Shown: positions 17,484-24,401 of the stretch, piece by piece
Position numbering within the stretch: position 1 is the first letter of the stretch
Layout: the number at the start of each line of letters is the position of its first letter
NCBI GenBank assembly: GCA_964367585.1
Contig: CAYIYH010000002.1
Location: 1 to 64,000, forward strand
From: CAYJGJ01 sp964367585
GTDB taxonomy: Bacteria > Bacillota > Clostridia > Peptostreptococcales > Anaerovoracaceae
Length of the DNA: 64,000 nucleotides
Direction of reading: 5' to 3'
Program-made: the position numbers and the translations under genes
The notes under the pieces: generated by a model
What the model was told of the DNA's origin: nothing
What the model saw: the letters and a program-made list of their open reading frames with translations, nothing else
Database searches by the model: none

Positions 17484-17870
17484 CTATTCTTTTATTACTG
17501 CAATAACTTCTATTTCTACTAGTGCATTTTTTGGAAGTTTCGCAACCTCAAATAGCGAACGTGAAGGATATGCTCCTTCTGAAAAGTACGTTGCATATAT
17601 CTCGTTCATCTTTGCAAAGTCATTAATGTCCTGCAAAAAGCAAGTCGTTTTGATAACATTATCAAGAGTAGTTCCAGCTGCCTCTAACACAGCCTTAATA
17701 TTTGCAAAAACTTGATGAATTTGAGTTTCAACATCACTTCCAACAATTTCTCCAGTAGTAGGGTCTAAAGGTATTTGCCCGGAGCAATAAAGTGTATTAT
17801 CGATAAGGTTTGCTTGTGAATATGGCCCTACTGCTGCTGGAGCGTTTGTTGTTGAAATTATTTTTCTCAT
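17484..17870 (-). CDS. ridA: RidA family reactive enamine/imine deaminase
   Basis: Small trimeric enzymes that hydrolyse 2-aminoacrylate and similar reactive imines formed by PLP enzymes. The 128 residues show the family signature almost throughout: TTNAPAAVGPYSQA at the start, LYCSGQIPLDPTTGE, CFLQDINDFAKMNEIY, and PSRSLFEVAKLPKNALVEIE with the catalytic arginine and glutamate. AAAGG precedes the ATG at 8-9 bases. It stands alone; purC, its downstream neighbour on the same strand, starts 184 bases after its stop codon. Identity is firm; the physiological substrate here is inferred from the family. Confidence 0.95.
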   Translation of the reverse strand: MRKIISTTNAPAAVGPYSQANLIDNTLYCSGQIPLDPTTGEIVGSDVETQIHQVFANIKAVLEAAGTTLDNVIKTTCFLQDINDFAKMNEIYATYFSEGAYPSRSLFEVAKLPKNALVEIEVIAVIKE

Positions 17871-18053
17871 TTTTTTCCTTTCTTTAGTTGCATGCTGACA
17901 TGCTTCTCACTATGCAGTTACTTTTATTTTATGCTTTATTATATCGAATTTTTTTTCTTATTTCAACAATATTTATATTTCTTTACAATATATACATACT
18001 GTAGCATATTTTTCTGCATTCAAACATAATCCTGCAAATCGAAAAATTAATAC

Positions 18054-18083
18054 TTGCTTATGGCATCGTTTTAGTGATATAAT
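18054..18083 (+). promoter_or_regulatory. Promoter of the nucleotidyltransferase gene
   Basis: TTGCTT (18054-18059), 18-base spacer ending in TGA, TATAAT (18078-18083): an extended -10 promoter about 118 bases before the ATG at 18201. The rest of the 17871-18200 gap is AT-rich and shows no convincing gene. Confidence 0.5.
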
Positions 18084-18200
18084 GTATTTTATTAAATTTG
18101 TGTCTTGTTTCTTAAAAACATATATCGTGAGTTTAATTTTTTTGTAAATAACCACTATATAATTTCGTATACTAATATATATTGCAAGAGGAGATTTTAA

Positions 18201-19139
18201 ATGAAACCAACTTTAGTTATTATGGCAGCCGGAATGGGTTCTCGTTTCGGTGGACTAAAGCAAATCGAACCTGTAACAGATAATGGTGAAGTCATATTAG
18301 ACTTTTCACTTTTTGATGCAAAAGAAGCCGGCTTTGAGAAAGTTGTTTTCGTTATCAAAAAGGAAATTGAAGATGATTTCAAGAAAATAATTGAAAATGG
18401 TGCCGGAAAATATCTTAATGTTGAATATGCATTCCAAGATGTATCATACATGCCCGCTCCTTTTGTTGTGCCAGAAGGCAGGACTAAACCATGGGGAACA
18501 GCACATGCTGTCTTAACAGCCGGGCCTTTTATCGACGGTCCTTTTGCCGTCATCAATGCGGATGACTACTATGGGAAAAAAGGATTTGCATACATGTATG
18601 AATTCTTATCACAAACACAAAAAAAACATTCGTGTGCCGAACATAGATCTCAGCATCATTATGAATCATGCATGATTGGCTACGAACTTGCAAAAACCTT
18701 GACCGAAAATGGAACTGTTTCCAGAGGGGTTTGCACCGTAGATGAAAATAATTATCTCGACACAATTGTTGAGAATACCAAGATAAAGAAAATAGATGAA
18801 ACTGTCGAAAGTGAACTTGAAACTAGCACTGTTGTGCTTGATCCCAAAACTACGGTTTCCATGAATTTTTGGGGATTTTCTGCCGGATTTATAAATGAAA
18901 TTGATGCTATTTTTCCAGACTTTTTAGACAATGCGATGGTTACAAACCCTATTCGTGCCGAATTTTATATTCCACATGCAGTAGATACATTAATCAAAAA
19001 AGGGATAACTAAAGTCAAAGTAATGCAATCTGACGATGAGTGGCATGGAGTCACTTATGCACAAGATAAACATGAAGTTTCTAACGCTTTTAAAAGAATG
19101 AAAAGCAAAGGACTATATCCTTCTAAATTGTGGCGATAG
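18201..19139 (+). CDS. Sugar-phosphate nucleotidyltransferase family protein
   Basis: A 312-residue protein with the nucleotidyltransferase opening TLVIMAAGMGSRFGGLKQ, where GxGxRFGGxKQ binds the nucleotide triphosphate, and FAVINADDYYG, the metal-binding DD site. A further segment, KPWGTAHAVLTA, is the substrate loop seen in uridylyl- and guanylyltransferases. It belongs to a Clostridia group usually annotated only as nucleotidyltransferase; the sugar and nucleotide cannot be told. AGGAG lies 8 bases before the ATG. Transcribed ahead of trpB, with a terminator between the two. Confidence 0.85.
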   Translation: MKPTLVIMAAGMGSRFGGLKQIEPVTDNGEVILDFSLFDAKEAGFEKVVFVIKKEIEDDFKKIIENGAGKYLNVEYAFQDVSYMPAPFVVPEGRTKPWGTAHAVLTAGPFIDGPFAVINADDYYGKKGFAYMYEFLSQTQKKHSCAEHRSQHHYESCMIGYELAKTLTENGTVSRGVCTVDENNYLDTIVENTKIKKIDETVESELETSTVVLDPKTTVSMNFWGFSAGFINEIDAIFPDFLDNAMVTNPIRAEFYIPHAVDTLIKKGITKVKVMQSDDEWHGVTYAQDKHEVSNAFKRMKSKGLYPSKLWR

Positions 19140-19249
19140 GACTATTTTTAGCTCATTTGTTTTATAAAATTAATAATCTTTTTGCTCTATAGTTAACAAC
19201 TCCTAGGCAGACGATTATTTAAGTGTGAGCATATAGTTACTTATTCACC

Positions 19250-19286
19250 TTGGGGATATTACTAATTTTAAATATCCCAATTTTTT
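19250..19286 (+). terminator. Intrinsic terminator directly ahead of trpB
   Basis: TTGGGGATATT (19250-19260, one bulged G) pairs with AATATCCCAA (19271-19280) and is followed by six T (19281-19286). Only 21 bases separate the T run from the trpB ATG, leaving no room for another promoter. It may end the upstream gene, or act as an attenuator in the trpB leader. Confidence 0.75.
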
Positions 19287-19307
19287 AATTGAAAGTAGGA
19301 ATATAAT

Positions 19308-20540
19308 ATGAATAATTTAGAAAAAATAATAACTTATGATAGGTATGTCAAAAATTACCCAACGAAAGACGGAAGATTCGGCGAATATGGTGGAACATAT
19401 TTACCGCCCCAACTTGAAGAAGCCCTAAACGAGATCACTGTAGCTTATAATACGATTTGCCAATCTGCAAAGTTTATTAACGAGCTTCGTAGAATTAGAC
19501 GTGATTTTCAAGGAAGGCCAACTCCTGTTTATCATTGTGAACGTCTTTCAAAAAAACTTGGAACGACACAAATTTATCTTAAAAGAGAAGATCTAAATCA
19601 TACTGGAGCACATAAACTCAATCATTGCATGGGTGAAGGTCTTCTTGCCAAATATATGGGAAAAAAGAAACTGATTGCCGAAACCGGTGCTGGACAACAT
19701 GGCGTAGCACTTGCCACTGCAGCTGCCTTCTTTGGACTCGAGTGTGAAATTCATATGGGAACTGTCGATATTGCAAAACAAGCTCCGAATGTGGCAAGGA
19801 TGCGACTTCTAGGTGCAAAAGTAGTGCCTGCAACTCATGGACTACAAACATTAAAAGAAGCTGTAGACTCTGCTTTCGAAGCATATATGAACGATTATAA
19901 CGATTCTATATACTGTATCGGCTCTGTTGTAGGACCTCATCCTTTCCCAATGATGGTTAGAGATTTTCAAGTAGTAATTGGAGAAGAAGCAAAGGCACAG
20001 TTTAAGGACATCACAGGACATTTACCCGATGAAATCGTTGCTTGCGTGGGGGGAGGAAGTAATGCAGCCGGATTGTTTATTCCTTTCATAGACGACCCTG
20101 TAGATATTATTGGGGTAGAACCTCTAGGAAAAGGAACTTCTCTCGGAGATCATGCCGCATCACTGACGTATGGAAAAAAGGGCGTAATGCATGGGTTCGA
20201 AAGCATAATGCTAAAAGATGAAAATGGAGATCCTGCACCTGTATATTCTGTAGCAAGCGGACTTGACTATCCATCTTGCGGACCTGAACATGCTTTCTTG
20301 CGAGATCTCGGCAGAGTAAAATACTGCGCCGTCTCTGATGACGAGGCAATCGACGCATTCTTCACACTATGCAAACTAGAAGGAATAATACCTGCAATAG
20401 AAAGCTCCCATGCCCTAGCATACGCAATTAAGGCTGCCCAACAAAAAGACAATCCAGGTTCAATTCTGGTGAATCTAAGCGGTAGAGGGGATAAGGATAT
20501 GGATTATATCCTAGAGCACTATTCTGACAAACTAGTATAA
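19308..20540 (+). CDS. trpB: Tryptophan synthase beta chain (solitary)
   Basis: PLP enzyme that makes tryptophan from indole and serine. Landmarks: FGEYGGTYLPPQLEEAL, REDLNHTGAHKLNH with the PLP lysine (K103), AETGAGQHGVALA with the catalytic glutamate (E125), VGPHPFPMMVRDFQ, CVGGGSNAAG (phosphate loop), GLDYPSCGPEHAFL and SGRGDKDM. Length 410 fits the usual TrpB1 type rather than the longer TrpB2. The segment after the PLP lysine reads KLNHCMGEG where most TrpB1 proteins have KINNVLGQA. No trpA or other trp gene is near, so it may salvage indole. A weak ribosome site (AGTAGGA) lies 7 bases upstream. Confidence 0.9.
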   Translation: MNNLEKIITYDRYVKNYPTKDGRFGEYGGTYLPPQLEEALNEITVAYNTICQSAKFINELRRIRRDFQGRPTPVYHCERLSKKLGTTQIYLKREDLNHTGAHKLNHCMGEGLLAKYMGKKKLIAETGAGQHGVALATAAAFFGLECEIHMGTVDIAKQAPNVARMRLLGAKVVPATHGLQTLKEAVDSAFEAYMNDYNDSIYCIGSVVGPHPFPMMVRDFQVVIGEEAKAQFKDITGHLPDEIVACVGGGSNAAGLFIPFIDDPVDIIGVEPLGKGTSLGDHAASLTYGKKGVMHGFESIMLKDENGDPAPVYSVASGLDYPSCGPEHAFLRDLGRVKYCAVSDDEAIDAFFTLCKLEGIIPAIESSHALAYAIKAAQQKDNPGSILVNLSGRGDKDMDYILEHYSDKLV

Positions 20541-20556
20541 AACAGTATAATTATTT

Positions 20557-21594
20557 TCAAATGTATTGCACCAGGTCACTTTTCGTGATTTGGTGCAATT
20601 TACATTTACCTATTTCTTCAACGATTGGGATTGAAGCCATTCCATTTTCAAACCTTAATTTTATCTCGTACATATCTACTAATTCTCTTTTGTCTAATTT
20701 TCCATCAAAATACACTCCAATATACTCTAGTGTCTTCTTTAATTCGCTATACACATCACTATTAGTCTTTTTTATCCTGTTTCCACCCTGTGTTTCTAAA
20801 CACATTGCAATTGCAAGGGCATTTGCGTAGTCAATACCATATCCAGATGCCGATTCTATAATTCCTCCAAGCAAAGTACCAAAGTTAAGTAATTGGGACA
20901 ATCCGTCATTATTTGGAGAATATGTTTGTAGCAGAGATTTTTTTATAGATATACATCTGGGAATAATATACTTAAAGTCTTCTTTTTTTATCTGCTCTAA
21001 CAATGCTTTATCAGAAATAAAGGCATATTTTAGCGCAGCTATTTGTCCTCTAGTTAAATCTATTTTTCCCAGCGTTTCAAAAAAAGTCGATTCAATCACA
21101 ACGATCGTCGGAATTGCCAATAGGGATAACAAGTCTTTATGTATAGATTCGTTTATATTATATTTTCTAGTCACCGTCATTTCTATTGCGGACACATATG
21201 TTGTCGGGATTTGAACGAGCGGTATTCCACCTAAATATGACGCAGCTACAAAACCCGCAACGTCGAGCACCGTTCCGCCACCTATACCAATTATGATATC
21301 CGACTGACTAAATCTCGAGTCAAAAAGTGACTGTGTGATACTAGAGATTATTTCAAGTGTTTTAATGCTCTCATTATTTGGAAACGCAATCATTATAGGC
21401 GAGAGCCCGATATTCTTCAATTTTCTTTCAACTATATTGATGTGGAGTTCACTTACCGTAGTATCCGTAATTATTCCCACTTTGCAATTTTTGAAACTAT
21501 CTTTATTTAGCTCTATCACTTCATCAATGATATTTTTACCATAGTATACATTATATGAATGATTTACGTATACTGGGATTATTTGCAAACTCAT
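20557..21594 (-). CDS. 3-dehydroquinate synthase-like protein lacking the metal ligands
   Basis: The 345 residues follow the AroB fold: an N-terminal Rossmann part with IGIGGGTVLDVAGFVAASYL (NAD-binding glycine loop, near 103-122) and PLVQIPTTY, then the helical metal-binding half. The zinc ligands of AroB are gone. The glutamate of AEVIKY is A186 (RGQIAALKY); the two histidines of NxGHTxGH are T240 and G244 (NFGTLLGG); the histidine of HGEAV is A257 (YANALA). The GGK substrate motif reads TRK. It is therefore unlikely to make dehydroquinate. The reading frame is intact and other positions are conserved, suggesting a retained but different function. Downstream of the CofE-like gene, with a terminator between them. 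Confidence 0.8.
   Translation of the reverse strand: MSLQIIPVYVNHSYNVYYGKNIIDEVIELNKDSFKNCKVGIITDTTVSELHINIVERKLKNIGLSPIMIAFPNNESIKTLEIISSITQSLFDSRFSQSDIIIGIGGGTVLDVAGFVAASYLGGIPLVQIPTTYVSAIEMTVTRKYNINESIHKDLLSLLAIPTIVVIESTFFETLGKIDLTRGQIAALKYAFISDKALLEQIKKEDFKYIIPRCISIKKSLLQTYSPNNDGLSQLLNFGTLLGGIIESASGYGIDYANALAIAMCLETQGGNRIKKTNSDVYSELKKTLEYIGVYFDGKLDKRELVDMYEIKLRFENGMASIPIVEEIGKCKLHQITKSDLVQYI
20559..20607. terminator. Long hairpin shared by the convergent trpB and AroB-like genes
   Basis: TTGCACCA (20566-20573) pairs with TGGTGCAA (20591-20598), extended outward by AAATGTA/TACATTT and inward by TCAC/GTGA. It overlaps the last 17 codons of the AroB-like gene and lies 19 bases past the trpB stop. 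There is no strong T run, but the stem and the convergent setting suggest a terminator. Confidence 0.6.
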
Positions 21595-21614
21595 TTTTCA
21601 CCTTTTTATTTAGC

Positions 21615-21641
21615 AAAGGGCGACCCCTAGAATCGCCCTCA
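21615..21641 (-). terminator. Terminator between the CofE-like and AroB-like genes
   Basis: AGGGCGA (21617-21623) pairs with TCGCCCT (21633-21639) across a 9-base loop. On the minus strand it is followed by TTTG only; on the plus strand by CACATTTTTA. It stands 30 bases after the CofE-like stop and just ahead of the AroB-like start, so the two genes may be only partly coupled. Confidence 0.6.
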
Positions 21642-21669
21642 CATTTTTATATTCTTCTTTTTGCTGTAT

Positions 21670-22860
21670 TTATTCTGTGTAGTTATCAAAATAACCTTGT
21701 ATATATATTATTGGAGTTCCTTTGTCTCCGCTTCCTGATGTTAAATCACAAAGAGATCCAATCAAGTCAGTTAGGCGTCGAGGAGTCGTGCCTTGTGCCA
21801 TCATTGAAGTTGTTTCCTCTATCGTCTTGTTTTTGATACTTTCATTAATAGCCTTCTCTAAATCTTCACCTTTCAAGTGTGAAAATTTATCGTCCGCTAA
21901 GTATTTTATTTTTAATTCGTTAGGAGTACCCTCAAGTCCTTTTGTATATCCAGGAGAGACTACTGGGTCCGCAAGTTCCCATATTTTTCCTACGGGATCT
22001 TTGAATGCACCGTCTCCATATACCATTACTTCTACATTTTTACCTGTTGCCTTAATCAGTTTTTCTTGCACTGCGTTTACAAACACGTCACTGTCACGAG
22101 GGAAAAGTTTCACAATTTCCTCGGTAGATTTATTACATCCAAGCAATCCATACTGTGGATTGAATCCACTGCCAGAGATTGACTCTGCTAATATATCATC
22201 CATTCCAAGTACTACTGTAGCACCAGCTTCTTTTAGTATCCTTTTCGTTCTTTTTCTCGTGTGTATATCACAAGTTAAAACGCTCTTAGAATATTCAATT
22301 ATCGTTCTTGGGTTGTTTGAAAAGATTATTTCAGCCTCACATCCTTCACTTTCAATTATTTCCTTATAATAGTTCACATAGTCCAACCCTGTAAACGTAT
22401 GTTTAGATAATCCGAACATCGATTCAAACTGTTCTTGTGTAAGAACATCGGTGTATGGATTTACATTTTTCGCATCTAATTGTTCTATGTCTACTAAGTG
22501 ATTTCCTACTTCATCGGCGGGATAACTGAGCATCAATGTTATTTTCTTTGCTCCTCTAGCGAATCCTCGCAAGCAAATAGCAAAACGGTTCCTGCTTAAT
22601 ATCGGAAAAATAACTCCAATATGATCGCTCTTCATCTTTTCTTTTAAGTCTGTAGCGATGTTATCAATTGATGCATAGTTCGACTGAGAACGAGCAAGAA
22701 TAGATTCTGTAACAGCTACGATATCCTTATCTTTTACTATAAATTCACCGCTTTCTGCTACCCTCAAAACTGTATCGACAACTATTTGTACTAAATCATC
22801 ACCATCACTTATAATTGGGGCTCTAAGCCCTCTTGATACTGTACCGACTTTCCTTTTCAT
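21670..22860 (-). CDS. Coenzyme F420-0:L-glutamate ligase family protein (CofE-like)
   Basis: A 396-residue protein of the F420_ligase family. It opens with VSRGLRAPIISDGDDLV, the family hallmark, followed by AVTESILARSQ, and later contains VMVYGDGAFKDPVGKIWELADPVV and, near the end, LCDLTSGSGDKGTPIIYIQGYF. In archaea and actinobacteria CofE adds glutamates to F420; many Clostridia carry this longer relative without known F420 biosynthesis. The substrate is thus open, with an amino acid ligase activity likely. Only a weak ribosome site (AGGGGAAAC) precedes the ATG. The AroB-like gene lies downstream. Family assignment is good, function uncertain. Confidence 0.82.
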   Translation of the reverse strand: MKRKVGTVSRGLRAPIISDGDDLVQIVVDTVLRVAESGEFIVKDKDIVAVTESILARSQSNYASIDNIATDLKEKMKSDHIGVIFPILSRNRFAICLRGFARGAKKITLMLSYPADEVGNHLVDIEQLDAKNVNPYTDVLTQEQFESMFGLSKHTFTGLDYVNYYKEIIESEGCEAEIIFSNNPRTIIEYSKSVLTCDIHTRKRTKRILKEAGATVVLGMDDILAESISGSGFNPQYGLLGCNKSTEEIVKLFPRDSDVFVNAVQEKLIKATGKNVEVMVYGDGAFKDPVGKIWELADPVVSPGYTKGLEGTPNELKIKYLADDKFSHLKGEDLEKAINESIKNKTIEETTSMMAQGTTPRRLTDLIGSLCDLTSGSGDKGTPIIYIQGYFDNYTE

Positions 22861-22880
22861 ATGTTTCCCCTATTAATTAC

Positions 22881-22917
22881 TAATAACCGCTGAATCATAT
22901 ACGACTAGCGGTTATTA
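22881..22917. repeat. Inverted repeat upstream of the CofE-like gene
   Basis: TAATAACCGCT (22881-22891) and AGCGGTTATTA (22907-22917) are perfectly complementary over 11 bases with a 15-base loop. It lies between the stop of the lipoprotein gene and the start of the CofE-like gene, about 20 bases ahead of the latter. Without a T run it could be a weak terminator or an operator. Confidence 0.5.
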
Positions 22918-23007
22918 GAGAAAATTATAAAATTGTAATTTTGCAATTGATATTTACTTAAGCACAGATATTTTATCTTATTACAAACTATTTTAAATTA
23001 TTAAATA

Positions 23008-23505
23008 TTAGAATTCGAAATACTCATCGTATAAGATTTCATATTCATGGTCCATAATATATACGTTTACGTAGCTAGTAGCATCAAAAATACCTTCGAT
23101 GTTGTCCGGGCCAACTGTTACTGTTGCGCTATTGTCCATGACTTCATATGTGATATCGTCGCCAAACGATGCGAAGTAGAATTCCATGTAGTCAACACTG
23201 TAAGAAGCGTCGTCACCCTCAGAAGACATGTCATAATAGAATGTTCCTAAATCATTGTCGTCATCGTCATAAAAACATGCCGCAATAGATAAAGACCACT
23301 CACTTTCCGCACTTAAAGCTTCTTTTGCTGCCATAAGCTCAGCATATGGTTCTGCTGAAAATGTGATGTTCATAGAATTATCATCAAGTAAAGACAATCC
23401 TAGAGGTACTGACTCATCTACTGCATCACCACCATCGCCGCCGCCACAAGATACTAATGTAAACATCATAATTGTCATTAATAATAAAGTTAATAATTTT
23501 TTCAT
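23008..23505 (-). CDS. Small acidic lipoprotein, paralogue of the neighbour
   Basis: No known family recognised. The first 20 residues are a lipoprotein signal (KKLLTLLLMTIMMFTLVSCG) with the lipobox LVSC, so it should be lipid-anchored outside the membrane. The mature part is very acidic (stretches such as DDDDNDLG) and otherwise beta-like. It shares with the protein encoded at 23751-24269 the pattern EPYxxLxAxKExLxxExxxxLSxxAxxYDxDxxDLGxxYYDxxSxxxDASYxxDYxxF and the ending YEVEF/YFEF, so the two arose by duplication. AGGAGG is 6 bases before the ATG. Transcribed after its paralogue, 245 bases downstream of it, with no clear terminator between. Confidence 0.78.
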   Translation of the reverse strand: MKKLLTLLLMTIMMFTLVSCGGGDGGDAVDESVPLGLSLLDDNSMNITFSAEPYAELMAAKEALSAESEWSLSIAACFYDDDDNDLGTFYYDMSSEGDDASYSVDYMEFYFASFGDDITYEVMDNSATVTVGPDNIEGIFDATSYVNVYIMDHEYEILYDEYFEF

Positions 23506-23750
23506 TTTTCCTCCTAATTAAATGAACGTTGAAGCCTAACAAGCATGTTTCGTCGAGTCACTGCTCTCATGTCCTTATTATGCAACAAATATTATAAAAA
23601 TTTATTAATAAATATTTATAATAAAACACATTTTGATCCGAAATCTTCGTAATTATTACAATATTACCACATATTTGTTTTTAAGTAAACACCTTATTTC
23701 ATTCTTGTTTCTTGTTTATGAATTGCAGCTTTAATTGTCGTACTTCATTA

Positions 23751-24269
23751 TTAAAATTCTACTTCATACTTATAGACAACTTCAAATTCTTGATTTGAAA
23801 CTGTTATTTCAGCATATGTAGTATTATTAAAAACTTCCTCTATTTCGTCCGATACAATTCTTATAATCACACTTTCCTCTGCTACTTCAAATTCTATGCC
23901 CTCATCGGATTTTGCCATGAGGAAATCATCGTAGTCTAGAGTGTAGGAGGCATCCTCATGATCGGAATATATGTCATAGTACACCACTCCTAAGTCTGTG
24001 TTATCCTTGTCGTATAATCTCGCTCCTAGAGATAGGCCATAGTCATTTTCCATTTCCAAGAACTCTTTTTCCGCTATCAGTTTCTCGTATGGTTCTCCCG
24101 CAAATACTATTGTCAAAGAATCATCCTCATTTAAAATCATTTCAATGATTCCTTCATGGCTACCTCTCTCGGCTTGATCTACTTTTTCGACCGCCTCTTC
24201 TACACTACCACAAGATATTAGTGTAACCATTAAAATTGCCATTAATATAGTAACTACTATTTTATTCAT
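23751..24269 (-). CDS. Small acidic lipoprotein, paralogue of the neighbour
   Basis: No known family recognised. Signal peptide with lipobox LISC at residues 17-20 (NKIVVTILMAILMVTLISCG), then an acidic linker (SVEEAVEKVDQAERG) and a domain homologous to the preceding lipoprotein, with the shared FAGEPYEKLIAEKEFL, DNTDLGVVYYD and DHEDASYTLDYDDF. Total 172 residues. Cysteine-free after the lipobox, so no disulfides are possible. The AAAGGGAAAAAAG segment precedes the ATG. It lies between its paralogue and the LtaS-like gene on the same strand. Probably an extracellular membrane-bound binding or envelope protein, but this is only inferred from the signal and composition. Confidence 0.78.
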   Translation of the reverse strand: MNKIVVTILMAILMVTLISCGSVEEAVEKVDQAERGSHEGIIEMILNEDDSLTIVFAGEPYEKLIAEKEFLEMENDYGLSLGARLYDKDNTDLGVVYYDIYSDHEDASYTLDYDDFLMAKSDEGIEFEVAEESVIIRIVSDEIEEVFNNTTYAEITVSNQEFEVVYKYEVEF

Positions 24270-24401
24270 TCTTTTTTCCCTTTTACCTCTTTTTTGATAA
24301 CTTCGACATTTTCATAATAAATCAATCGAAGGAATCTCAGGTTGATATTTTCATTGTATTTTTTCTAAAATCCTAATTTTCTATTTTAAAGCAACATTCT
24401 A

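Noticed and set aside
17973..18155. A 60-codon minus-strand frame upstream of ridA
   Set aside because: No ribosome site, AT-rich composition, and it overlaps the promoter of the nucleotidyltransferase gene.
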